Assembly (NCBI GenBank): GCA_023091665.1
Contig: JALJCQ010000014.1
Location: 1,054,001-1,118,000 of the forward strand
Length of the DNA stretch: 64,000 bases
Direction of reading: 5' to 3'
DNA from: Pythium myriotylum
Taxonomy: Eukaryota; Oomycota; Peronosporomycetes; Pythiales; Pythiaceae
Part shown: one piece after another, positions 1-8,918 of the stretch
How the letters are laid out: each line of letters starts with the position of its first letter
Position numbering within the stretch: position 1 is the first letter of the stretch
Translations under genes and position numbers: made by a program
Notes under the pieces: generated by a model
The model's input: only the letters and a program-made list of their open reading frames with translations
What the model was told of the DNA's origin: nothing
The model's database searches: none

Positions 1-674
1 ACAAGTACGATTGGTATTTCGTGCCGATCTTGAACATCGACGGGTACGAGTTCACGTGGGCGGAGAATGGAGATCGCCTTTGGCGCAAGAACCGTCGCGT
101 GTTCAGTGTGAATGGCGAGCAGTACACGGGTGTGGATCTGAACCGCAACTTTGGTCCGACGTCGTTCTTTGACCTCGACAAGAGGAGCGAGCAACCTGGA
201 GGCCAGACGTATCCTGGCGCTGGCGTTCTGAGCGAGCCGGAAACTGCCGCGATCTGGAACTTCATTACGACGCTGCCCAACAAGCTCGGTGGTCTTCTCG
301 ACGTGCACACTTATGCGACGTCAGTCATGCGTCCATATAGCAACCAGTTCACCGAGTCTCCGGAACCGTACAAGTCCAAGCTCATCACACTCGGCCAATC
401 GATGGTGGACGCGATTCAGACCAATTCCAAGTGGTACAAGTATGACAATGGGATGGGAGCCCTGAGCGCCGCCCTCGCCTACGGAACCTTCAAGGATGCC
501 GTCTTCATGGAACTCGGCAACGTCCCGGCCTACAACATCGAGCTCGAAGGTATGGAGTATGGGTTCATCTCGCCTCAGAGCCTCAACCGCGACGTGAGCA
601 ACCGGACGCTTGCGTGCTTCGTGGCGTTCAGTGAGGGCATCGGGCAGTACTGGCAGGGACTGCCGCGCGCGTAG
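1..674 (+). CDS. Secreted M14 zinc carboxypeptidase, copy A (5' part outside window)
   Basis: This is the C-terminal part of a metallocarboxypeptidase, which removes C-terminal residues from peptides, probably outside the cell. The frame is already open at base 3, so the start lies off the left edge. Visible M14 landmarks are a DLNRNF segment (substrate carboxylate binding), the third zinc ligand His in LLDVHTY near base 306, and the catalytic Glu in FMELGN near base 510. The HxxE zinc motif must lie upstream. The protein ends with GLPRA before TAG. Copies B and C lie on the opposite strand at 3339-14608 and 18581-18754. Bases 1-100 are identical to copy B (13992-14091 reversed), while the rest is clearly diverged. 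It may be functional, but only about half is visible. Confidence 0.9.
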   Translation, partial: KYDWYFVPILNIDGYEFTWAENGDRLWRKNRRVFSVNGEQYTGVDLNRNFGPTSFFDLDKRSEQPGGQTYPGAGVLSEPETAAIWNFITTLPNKLGGLLDVHTYATSVMRPYSNQFTESPEPYKSKLITLGQSMVDAIQTNSKWYKYDNGMGALSAALAYGTFKDAVFMELGNVPAYNIELEGMEYGFISPQSLNRDVSNRTLACFVAFSEGIGQYWQGLPRA

Positions 675-862
675 ACAGGAGTTAAATAGCACTGGCGAGT
701 TGGCACTGTAACGATCCACAGCTTTTGTCGACTGGGCTTGCTGATTCATTTGAAAAGTTGGAACGACGCATGAGTTCTCCTCATCCCGGTGCTCCGCGGT
801 GGTGGCCCGACGGCAGGACAAGGTGGTGCTGTGTATGGTCATGGCTAGCTCCGTAGAATTTG

Positions 863-1546
863 AAGATGGCTACAGTTGGACGAGCGAGTAGGGATTGAGT
901 CGTCTTCGAGTTTCGTCACCGAGCCGGGAAGCAGGTTCGTGCTCTTTTTTGACGGCGGATCCTGTGGCAACCCCGGACCCGGCGGTGCCGGTGCGGTCAT
1001 CATTGCAACGGACGCGGATGCAGTGACAGCGAGGATAGTTTGGAGTGCCTGCATGTCCTACGCTAGCTGCACCACCACGAACAACCAAGCCGAATACCTC
1101 GGCCTCATCACGGGGCTGGCGGCTGCTGAAACACATCGGTGGCGCCTGGATGTTGTCGGGGATAGCGCGCTTATCCTGGGGCAGATGAGCAGCTACAGAC
1201 CACCTCGCCACCCGACTCTCCGACCCCTCTACGCGGAAGCTCGGCGATTAGCTGATCGGGTTCGCGTTCGCACGTGGACTCACCACCTTCGAGCCTACAA
1301 CAAGATGGCCGACCTCGCGGCCAACATTGCAATGGACACCAGAAGAAGTGTCCAGGGGCTCCACATCCAGCCACGGGAACACCACTCCCGGCTTGAGGCC
1401 CACCTGGCCACAGATTTTCACGAATGGCAATCGCGCCATCTTCGCCCTGATTCATCGTGGTAGTTCAATAGGGTATATCACCCGGCTATAGGAATTCATT
1501 AATTGCGATCCAATAGACCTCACGTTCAAAGCAAAGATGGCTACAG
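863..1546 (+). mobile_element. 5'-truncated LINE copy with 13-bp target-site duplication
   Basis: A direct repeat of 13 bp (aagatggctacag) at 863-875 and 1534-1546 brackets a 658-bp insert (876-1533). The insert holds only the RNase H end and 3' UTR of a non-LTR retrotransposon. Its 3' tail (around 1486-1533) resembles the reversed 3' UTR of the large LINE at 3675-3749, sharing a segment around gcgatccaatagacctcac. Truncation from the 5' side plus a target-site duplication is the signature of target-primed reverse transcription. The insert sits just downstream of carboxypeptidase copy A. Confidence 0.85.
876..1463 (+). pseudogene. LINE RNase H domain remnant
   Basis: The frame begins without an ATG because the element is 5'-truncated. 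It encodes an RNase H fold: the first catalytic Asp is in VLFFDGGSCGNPGPGG, the Glu in NNQAEYLGL, an Asp in VVGDSALIL, and the late region in YNKMADLAANIAMD. It is followed by a short basic tail ending near residue 195. In the parent element this is the C-terminal domain of the reverse transcriptase polyprotein, which degrades RNA in RNA-DNA hybrids. The residues look intact, but with no promoter, start codon or reverse transcriptase this is a dead fragment. It is a different subfamily from the 3.7-13.7 kb copy, because the linker before the RNase H differs. Confidence 0.85.
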
Positions 1547-1932
1547 AATGAAGTGGCTACATGTTCTTAGCTCGATCAATTGTCGGGGCCTCGTGGACCC
1601 GAACGGTGGCACATAGCTGGCATGTGACATCAAGTCGCTCCAACTCGACACTTGTGTCTTGTATGATGTCAGCACCCATAAAAGCATGTAGCCATCTGAA
1701 CGACCACCGACAAGGACGCTAGACCAGCCCACGGACACCAGGCCAGACTAGTCACCCGACACGACAAGAGACTCGACCACCGCCAGCAAGATGGGTATTG
1801 ACCACCTCTGGTCTCTCTCGCCTCGTCTCGTCCCATCTAAGATGGCTCTCAGCGCAGCCATCTCTGTTCTGCCCGTCGCTCGCCTCCATTCCCCACTTTC
1901 GCCCGAGCTCACGCTCTCCCAAACTCGCGACG
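1547..1932 (+). promoter_or_regulatory. Upstream region of the LxLxL-repeat gene
   Basis: No gene is seen in these 386 bases. A TATA-like cccataaaagc lies near 1675, about 250 bases before the proposed ATG at 1933. A longer in-frame start at 1798 would add 45 residues before the signal peptide and is less likely. Promoter assignment is inference only. Confidence 0.3.
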
Positions 1933-2964
1933 ATGCTCTTCGCCATGCTGCTCATCGCGCCAGCCATCGCGGCACCCGCGGTGTCCACGCCGACCAGCTA
2001 CTCGATCGCACTGACTGCGACTGCCAAGGCTGCGACGTTCGTTGAGACCTGCGCCGCTCTGCCGGTCGCCGCCACGCCCGTCATTACTCTGGCAGCGCCC
2101 ACCACCGTCACTGCCACCGACGACAACACCGACGCCGACATTGCCAACGCCTCCGGCCATCACGAAGCCACGCGTCTCGTCGAATCCGTGCCAGAGGCAT
2201 CGGAGCTCGCGTTGGAGCTTGATGCGCTAGCCACGTCCGTCGAAGACGCGCTCGATCGCGCGACGCTGCTCCATGCAGATACAACTGCACCTGAGACTGC
2301 GCCTGCCGCTCTCCACGAGGCGACCGAGCTCACGTTGGATCTCGCGCCTACACCGCCGACCACACAAGCCCAACAACAACAAACGCCCGAGCTCACCTTG
2401 GACCACACGACCACGGCCGCTAGCTCGAGCAAAACCACGTTCTCGACCTCGACATTGGCCACGACCAAGAGGACCACCACGCCGACTGTGATGGCTATCG
2501 ACACGGCCCTCGACGCCGCCGAACTCGCCTTGGAGTTCGACACCGAGCTCACCTTGGAGCTCGCGCTATTGCCAAGCACGACGCCGACGCCGGACCTGAC
2601 GCTACTCGATAGCGACGTGGATATCGTTACCGATACGGATCCGGATATGGACACAAGTGCCGCCACGGATGCCGTCACCGACACGCATTCCGATCCCGAG
2701 ACGGCCACCCTACGGGTCTCCGATCTCACCTTGGAGCTTCAGACCACGCCCGCCGCCGTTCAACAGACGCTCGATCTCACGTTGGAGACGAGCGCTCCCG
2801 CAGCCGCGGTCGACCACGCCGCGCAGCTCGCACAGCTCACGTTGGAGCTCGCGACGGTTTCGTCCATCGACCAAGCGGCAGAGAACGCTTTGGAGATGCT
2901 CGCGGCGGTGTTCGCGCCGTCGCCAATGTCGTGGGGGCTCTTTGGCTCTGGTGTCGCGCTGTAG
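1933..2964 (+). CDS. Secreted low-complexity protein with repeated LxLxL (EAR-like) motifs
   Basis: This is a 343-residue protein of unknown function. The start at 1933 was chosen because it begins MLFAMLLIAPAIAAPAV, a good signal peptide. The rest is rich in Thr, Ala, Asp and Glu. A short motif of the form (D/E)LTLEL or ELALEL recurs along the whole length (ELALEL, ELTLDL, ELTLDH, ELTLELAL, DLTLEL, LDLTLE, QLTLEL), giving about seven LxLxL matches. No cysteine-knit effector fold, RxLR-dEER or catalytic domain is seen. The repeated codons are alike (gagctcacgttggag), so the array probably grew by short duplications. It sits between two carboxypeptidase copies in transposon-rich DNA. It could be a cell-surface filler, an amphipathic repeat protein, or an effector. 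Confidence 0.6.
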   Translation: MLFAMLLIAPAIAAPAVSTPTSYSIALTATAKAATFVETCAALPVAATPVITLAAPTTVTATDDNTDADIANASGHHEATRLVESVPEASELALELDALATSVEDALDRATLLHADTTAPETAPAALHEATELTLDLAPTPPTTQAQQQQTPELTLDHTTTAASSSKTTFSTSTLATTKRTTTPTVMAIDTALDAAELALEFDTELTLELALLPSTTPTPDLTLLDSDVDIVTDTDPDMDTSAATDAVTDTHSDPETATLRVSDLTLELQTTPAAVQQTLDLTLETSAPAAAVDHAAQLAQLTLELATVSSIDQAAENALEMLAAVFAPSPMSWGLFGSGVAL

Positions 2965-3338
2965 GAAAGGACCGTAGGAGAGGTATTCTTCGTGTTGCTG
3001 AATTGCATCTATCAATCAATGACTCAATCAATCAATCGATCAATCCATCCAGGATGGATAGATTTGAGCTAGGAGATAGATGGACATCCATCTATCCTCT
3101 AGCTTCAGCTCTTCCAATTCCACTACTCTCTGCTCGACGAGCGGAGAGAGAGCCAAGATGACGAGCACTGCTCATCATCTTTGCAATACGGCGACGCGTG
3201 CACGAGAGGTCTGTAAATAATCGTGCTCAAACGTAACACAGTACGTATCTCAGAAACAGCAAGCAAGATGGAGCCCACAGGTCCAGTGGACGTAAGACGT
3301 GAACAATTACAAACTCAGCATTGCTTCTTTACTCCTAT
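2965..3338. repeat. Intergenic stretch with (ATCA)n microsatellite
   Basis: No gene is seen. Between about 3008 and 3053 lies an imperfect tetranucleotide run of atca/atcg units, followed by an imperfect palindromic stretch around gatagatggacatccatctatc (3074-3095). The segment separates the convergent ends of the LxLxL gene and the carboxypeptidase copy B fragment. Confidence 0.6.
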
Positions 3339-3658
3339 CTAAGCACGCGGCAGTCCCTGCCAGTACTTCTCGATGCCCTCGCTGAACGCCACAAACGACG
3401 CGAGCGTGCGGTTACCCACGTCGCGGTTGCGATTCTGGTCCGAGATGAACGTGAGGTCAGGACTCTCCAGCTCCAGCGTGTACGCCGGGATGTTACCGAG
3501 CTCCATGAAGACGGCGTCCTTGAACGTTCCGTAGGCGAGGGTATTGCCAGTCACGCCCATGACGTTTTCGTATGGGTATGGGATCTTGGTCGACTGGATC
3601 GCGTCTACCATCGCCTGGCCGAGTGCAGTGAGTTTCGACTTATATGGCTCAGCCGCCT

Positions 3659-3674
3659 CAGTCTCTTGGTTACT
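3659..3674. repeat. Target-site duplication, left copy (LINE element 2)
   Basis: The 16-bp sequence cagtctcttggttact occurs here and again at 13738-13753. Both copies encode part of Ser-Asn-Gln-Glu-Thr of carboxypeptidase copy B. Next to it (3675 on) is a short T-run, the reverse complement of the element's A-rich 3' tail. Confidence 0.93.
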
Positions 3675-3749
3675 TTTTTGACTTTGAAGGTGAGATCTAT
3701 TGGATCGCACTGTTATGAATCATATAGCCGGGCCTAACGACCCTGTTTC

Positions 3750-4412
3750 CTACCGCTGAGAGTCGCGGAGTAGATATCTCGACTGCCATTCTTGGAAGTC
3801 GGTCCCGAGCAGCCGGTGCAGTTGCTCGTGATGAGGCCACTGATGTGTGTGGAGCGCCTGGATGCTTCTCTTTAGATCCATCGCGACGTTCGCCATGTGG
3901 TCGGCCATCTTGTTGAAGGCGCGGAGGTGGTGGTGCCACTCCCGGACCTTGAGCTCGTCTGCGAGTCGGCGGGCCACGGCGTAGAGGGGAAGTAGTCGGG
4001 GATGCTTGGGCGGTCGATAAAGCCGGTGCTGCCGGAGGATGAGGGCGCTGTCGCCCACGACCTCGACCTTCCACCCGTGTCGTTTGGCTGCCTTGAGCCC
4101 TGCGATGAGACCGAGATATTCGGCGCGGTTGTTCGTGGTCGACGGGTGTGCATATGACATGGCAGCACTCCAAACGATTTCAGCGCAAAGCGCAAAGCGC
4201 GTCTTCGTCGACTCGGGCGATGACTGCTCCGGCACCTCCCGGCCCCGGGTTGCCGCGTGAACCACCGTCAAAAAAGAGAACGTGTCTTGGGCCCGCGCCC
4301 GGTGCTGGGTTGGGGACCGGAGTCGCCTCCAACCGAGCCTCCAGGACCCGCAGGAGGTGTCTCCGGGGGTCACGAACGTGCGTGAGCACTGGGAGCCTTT
4401 GAAGAAATCCAC
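3750..4412 (-). pseudogene. LINE element 2: RNase H, C-terminal part
   Basis: The meaningful part runs from about 4195 down to 3750. It continues the RNase H begun in the frame at 4180-4932, with the Glu segment NNRAEYLGLI, the Asp segment VVGDSALIL and FNKMADHMANVAMD. The frame change coincides with a 7-base tandem repeat (cgcaaag twice, 4184-4197). Moving between the two frames requires skipping a length equal to 1 modulo 3, which is exactly what one extra 7-base unit gives. The region above 4200 in this frame is not coding. Confidence 0.8.
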
Positions 4413-4932
4413 GGAGTGAGGCTCTTAGGGCCGCTGAGTGGTAAAGCACCGCTTGGTCCTTGTTCCAGCCGATCCGATCATCAACAACGTGGTGCCGCCA
4501 ACGCCAGATGGAGGCAAGGGTAACAAGCACGTTCTGCTGCCAGGCAACCTTTGCCGTGTCCTGGATGATGGTGGCACCGATGTGGTCATTTGGATCCACG
4601 CGACCCATGTGGGCCCAAATATCTCCAGGAAACGCGTAGAGATCGAGCCCGAAGATTGATTGTTTGATGCCCGCTTCATCCCCTCCCCACGGCTCCTCCA
4701 GATCCCAGGGGCGCTTTAGCGCAGCCCAGAGAGCCTGCGCCATCGGGCAATCGCAGAAGATATGCCGGATGCACCCGCCGTTCTCAGCGGGTGGGCAGTG
4801 GGGGCATCCATGTCGAGAGTGGAGCCGGTCCCATCCTGTGATGCGTCTACCCTTGATCTTGCGTACAAGCAGGCGCTGTCCAGAAGTTGACGCCGGCAGC
4901 TGGTCAATGTCTTTCCATGAGAGCCCGGCCAT
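4180..4932 (-). pseudogene. LINE element 2: zf-RVT motif and RNase H N-terminus
   Basis: This continues the frame of 4999-6372 after a single in-frame TAA (4999-5001). It contains the Cys/His cluster typical of the segment between LINE reverse transcriptase and RNase H (CPHC, then H-x-FCDC ... ALW). Next comes a helical linker and the first RNase H strand with its catalytic Asp in VLFFDGGSRGNPGPGG. It then runs out of frame at the 7-base duplication near 4190. It has no start codon of its own in the original element. Confidence 0.8.
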
Positions 4933-4998
4933 AGCCTCACCGATAGATTCATCTTCGAGCCGAAGTTTGGCTGCTCTGGCATCGTTCTCGTGCTTGGC

Positions 4999-6372
4999 TT
5001 ATTGCATGTCTCGAGCGCTGAGCAGGTGTTTGAGCTTAGGTCGGGGTGCCGGGGCTGCCGGCCTCCAGATGTATCGGGAGAAGGCAAGCCATGGGTGGCT
5101 CAGCGCCCGCGCAGTTGGGTCGCCAAGCGCCCGCCTGACGAGTGTTGTCACGTCCATTAGCGTAGAGACGTGCCCGAGCGGCTGAGCTGCATTCGGTGTA
5201 GGTTCCCAGAGAAGAAGCAGGCCCTCTTTGGCGCGCTGGAGTCTCCAGACATCCGTTGTCGCCGGTAGCACTCGGAGCATGTCTTCAGCGTCATGAAGGC
5301 CCAGGACCGCTGAGTAGTTTGCGACCACGGTATCGCACAAGAGCCGGAATTGGTCCGCTTCCCGCTTGGCAAGTGGGTAAACGCATCGTTTGCTCCGGAA
5401 TTTGACATGGTGAGGCGGGTCTGGTAGAATCTCAAGCGCGTCGCCTATGGTGTCACCAGGAAGAGCAACGGCCCTGAATGTGGCTGTGGTGGCGGCCGTC
5501 CCGGAGGGGAGGAGGAGGATGTCGTCGCCAGCAATTTTTGCCCTCAACAAACCATAGATGTCGAAGGATCCATGGGTGCTTTCTTGGAGTTGTCGAAGAT
5601 CGAGAAGGTCGCGTCGGTGAGCCGAGTAGTCACACACGTACCAATCATGGTCCCACCCGCGGATCCTATGATCCACCGCCTTTAGTTGGGGAAGAAGAGC
5701 CGCGATCCGGTCCTGCTCCGTCTGCGTCCGGGCCTGTGAGCTCAGAAACGTGGAGATTTTCTGGCCTGTGGCCGCGAGCGAGTGCTCCAGGCGGAGGGCC
5801 GGCCTGGTGAGTCGTGTTGGAGATGGTTCCCAGCCGTACGCACCATCCCTGGCAAGGAGGATTTGGCCGATTTCGCTGCGCAGACCGTTTGCTCGCTGGC
5901 TCCACCGCTGGGCGACGGTGAGACTGAGCCTCTTGAATTCGATGGATAAGTCGGGAACTCCGAGGCCTCCGGCGCGTAGCTCTCTTGATGCGGCGGCCTT
6001 GCTCATCCACGCGCGTCTGCCTGTGCATCGATCTACGAAATAACCGTGCCAGACATAGTTATGGATATGGCGTTGGAGTTGCGCAATCCGACTCGCCGTG
6101 GGCCGTTCGTGCCGTCCTACGAACAAAAGTTTTGAGATTATAATGGCCTGGGCAACCTGTACCCGCTGGAGGATATTGGTCGTCTTGATTTGTGCAAGGT
6201 GGAGTCGTGCGCGGAGTTGCTGAAGGGCCGTCGCCCAGACCTGCTGGGGATTGGGACGGCTGGAGATGAGCGCCCCCAGCAGCCTTGCAAGCTCGTCCCG
6301 CGCCAGGAGTGGAAAAGGAAATCGTCGGCCGCAGGCAACGGGGCCTCTGCTGCCAGCGGGATGGCCTGGCAC
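4999..6372 (-). pseudogene. LINE element 2: reverse transcriptase thumb and connection region
   Basis: The reading frame carries the part downstream of the catalytic palm: an LLGALISSR segment that matches the LG-type motif after the palm, a basic helical thumb, and a long connection region with many Trp and Arg. It joins the reverse transcriptase frame (6138-7727) by a frame change near 6.32 kb, next to a T-rich run on the sense strand. The end is an in-frame TAA at 4999, which differs by one base from CAA (Gln). The next frame, 4180-4932, continues in the same phase. Confidence 0.75.
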
Positions 6373-7727
6373 TTAGAGACGTTGATGGTGAGGCCTGAAG
6401 CTTGAGCGAAGCGATTGAGAGCCAATCTGAGAGGGGTCGCGCAACGCGGGTGCTCGAGGTAGACGGTGGTGCCATCCGCGAACCCGACAGCCGTGACCTC
6501 TGTGCCAAGCGGGAGCACGATACCTCGTATAGCCGGGTCCGCCGCAATCATGTCGTATAGAATATCTACTGCAATGATGAAGAGAACCGGCGCGAGGGGG
6601 CAGCCTTGCCGTATGCCGTTTAGGATGTCATGCGCTTTGGAGACTGAGTCGTCAACAACGTACTGAGCCGTAGTTGCGACGTGCATGTCTTCTATTGCTG
6701 GAACGAGCTTGTCCGGGAAACGCAGTCTGCGGAGAGCTAGGGTTAGAAACCGTCGATCGAGTGTGTCATACGCTTTGGCGAAGTCAAGCAGAACCGCTAG
6801 CGGGGTCGGTGGAGCGTGGCCGGTCCGCGCCAAGGAAAGGAGCGCTTTCCAAACGTCGACCACGTCGTGGACCTGGCGCCCTCTAACAAATCCGAATTGA
6901 GTTGGAGATACGAGTGACGAGACTTGGCGAGAGATTCGATTGAGGAGAACCCTAGAGTAGATTTTGTAATCAGTATTCAGCAGTGCAATCGGTCGAAAAT
7001 CTAGGCCAGTCTTTGGGTGGGATTTCTTGGGGATACATACGATCGCGGCTTGGCGGAAGCCGAGAGGTAGGGCCGCTGCTGTAAACCATTTGTTGAAGAG
7101 CGGTGTAAGCAGCGGGACCAGATCTTCGGCGTTGTCGCGGTACCAGTCATTGGGGAGGCCGTCGGGGCCAGAGGCCTTGCCTCTCGGGCACGCCTTGATG
7201 GCGTGCGCTACCTCGTCTTCCGTGAAGGCGTCGTCTAATCCTGCCTGCGTAACTACCGCTCTCGGCTCTGGCAGTGACAGGAAAAGGTCGTCTTGGATAT
7301 GAGGGGGAAGTGGGCCGCGCTGGGTGATTTCATGCCAGTCCTCCGCGTTGCGCTCCGCCGGGTCCGTCGGTCGATTGGGAGCTGCTGGCATTCGCGATGC
7401 ACTCGGAGGAAGCTGCACGTTGACTCTCTGGAAGAAGGAGCGGATGACGTCGGCTTCGTGCCCTGCGTACCGCGCGAAGGTTCGTCGCTCTCGCCGGGCC
7501 AGACTGGCTTGGCTCTGTTGAACAAGTGCTTCTCGGATGCTCTTGGCTCTGTGTAACGGGTCTATCGTCAGATGCGTCAATGCACTCGTGATTCCTTCGA
7601 TCGATGTCTCAATCTGAGTTCTTGTACCAGCTGGGCCTTTCGCAAAGCCGTACGAAGTCGACGTGCCCGCCGCCGATGTGCTCGTGTGACACGCTGTCGG
7701 TGCGATGCGATGGTTGCTAGTACGCAC
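6138..7727 (-). pseudogene. LINE element 2: reverse transcriptase palm with altered catalytic motif
   Basis: Reverse transcriptase segments appear in order: GKASGPDGLPNDWY; FRPIALLNTDYKIYSRVL; PTQFGFVRGRQ; VLLDFAKAYDTLD with the first catalytic Asp; GIRQGCPLAPVLF; and then VGFADGTTVYLEH. The last should read FADD; the codon following GCGGAT is GGC, so the second metal-binding Asp is Gly. Catalysis would be lost even if the frames were whole. The true reading starts near 7.6 kb, where the endonuclease frame stops being meaningful, so the bases around 7580-7730 are read in two frames. After about 6320 the sense continues in another frame. Confidence 0.85.
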
Positions 7728-8878
7728 TTGCGGAAAAGGGCCTTAATTGGGTCCCAACGCTTGGCACTTTCTTCTGCGTTTAGCATGGAGAGTTCGTGCT
7801 GAACGCTGGTGATTTCTGCCCTCGATACTGATGAAACAAGATCTGCGCATCCGGTTGGCAGGGGGTAGCGCACCCCGCGGCTGCGCCTCCTGCGTCGACG
7901 AAACGGGGGGGGGGTTGTGTCTGTGAGAACGAGCTTGACTTCGTCGTGGTCACTCGGGCATGGCGAAGGTCGTGCAGTGAGTGAATGAAGTCGCTTGATG
8001 GCCGACGAGCTGATGTAGAAGCGATCGAGCCGACTGGATGCCAGGGTGTCTCCGTGCCTGTAACGGAAGGTGTGATGATCGGCATGGAAGTGGCGGCGCT
8101 GCTGGTCCGAATCGACTTCCAATAGCGCGGGCGTGATCGCGTCCGTCAAGCGCCATTCGGCTGCAAGGGTGGTGAGCTCTTCTGATCCTTCTCCTGTTTT
8201 CGTCAGTCTGCTGCGGTCGAGAGCCGGATCCAGGACACAGTTGAAGTCACCTCCGACTACTATGAGCCCAGCAGGTTTGCCGAGTGCTCTCAGGTCTCGA
8301 AAAAAGGCCTCCCGTGATGCTTTGGTTCTGGGTCCATACACATTGATGAGTGTGATCGGTTTGCCATCAAATTCCCCTTCGAGCGCCATGAAATCGCTGG
8401 TCCATGCTCCCCTCCATAACTCGCGCACTCTGGTCACTGATGAATTTGGCGGAATGAGGATGGCGACCCCACCAGCACGTCCCGTGGCCGCTGTCCAGTA
8501 CATGGCTGTTGTGACGCCGTCCACATCCTTGTAGCTCCACCCTCTTCTATATAAGCCTGCTAGGTGAGATGCCCAGTCGTGGTTTGCCCGATGGTCCTGC
8601 CAGAAGAAGACGTTGGGACGCCTCCCGTCCTCCATCGTGCGAGTGCTGTTGAGCCATTCCCTTGCTGACTGGAGTGGCCCCAGGCCATTCACATTGTGCG
8701 TGTGTATGATAAGGGTTTGCACTGCCTTCCCCAGTCGCGCGAGCGCCGTCGCGCGATGGGTTGCCTCCCGTGGGTGCCGGTCGGGCGCAGTGCTTCCTGC
8801 CTCGTCTTCATCCTCGCTGTCCGCTGTTAGGATTGCGTAATAGTTGGCCGAACCACTAGCAACCCGGACCCTGTTCAT
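7577..8878 (-). pseudogene. LINE element 2: apurinic-type endonuclease domain
   Basis: This ORF starts with ATG at 8878. From about residue 60 it has the fold of exonuclease-endonuclease-phosphatase enzymes that nick the target DNA before reverse transcription: an HNVNG first strand, an INVYGPRT segment, the catalytic GGDFNCVLDP, SRLDRFYIS, and the terminal CPSDHDEV with the catalytic Asp-His. These residues look intact. It ends in a different frame from the reverse transcriptase. A run of ten G (7905-7914 on the plus strand; C on the sense strand) encodes prolines just after the domain. Confidence 0.85.
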
Positions 8879-8918
8879 CGCGGAGCAGTTGAACAGGGTT
8901 GGCGTCCTTGGGACGCCC

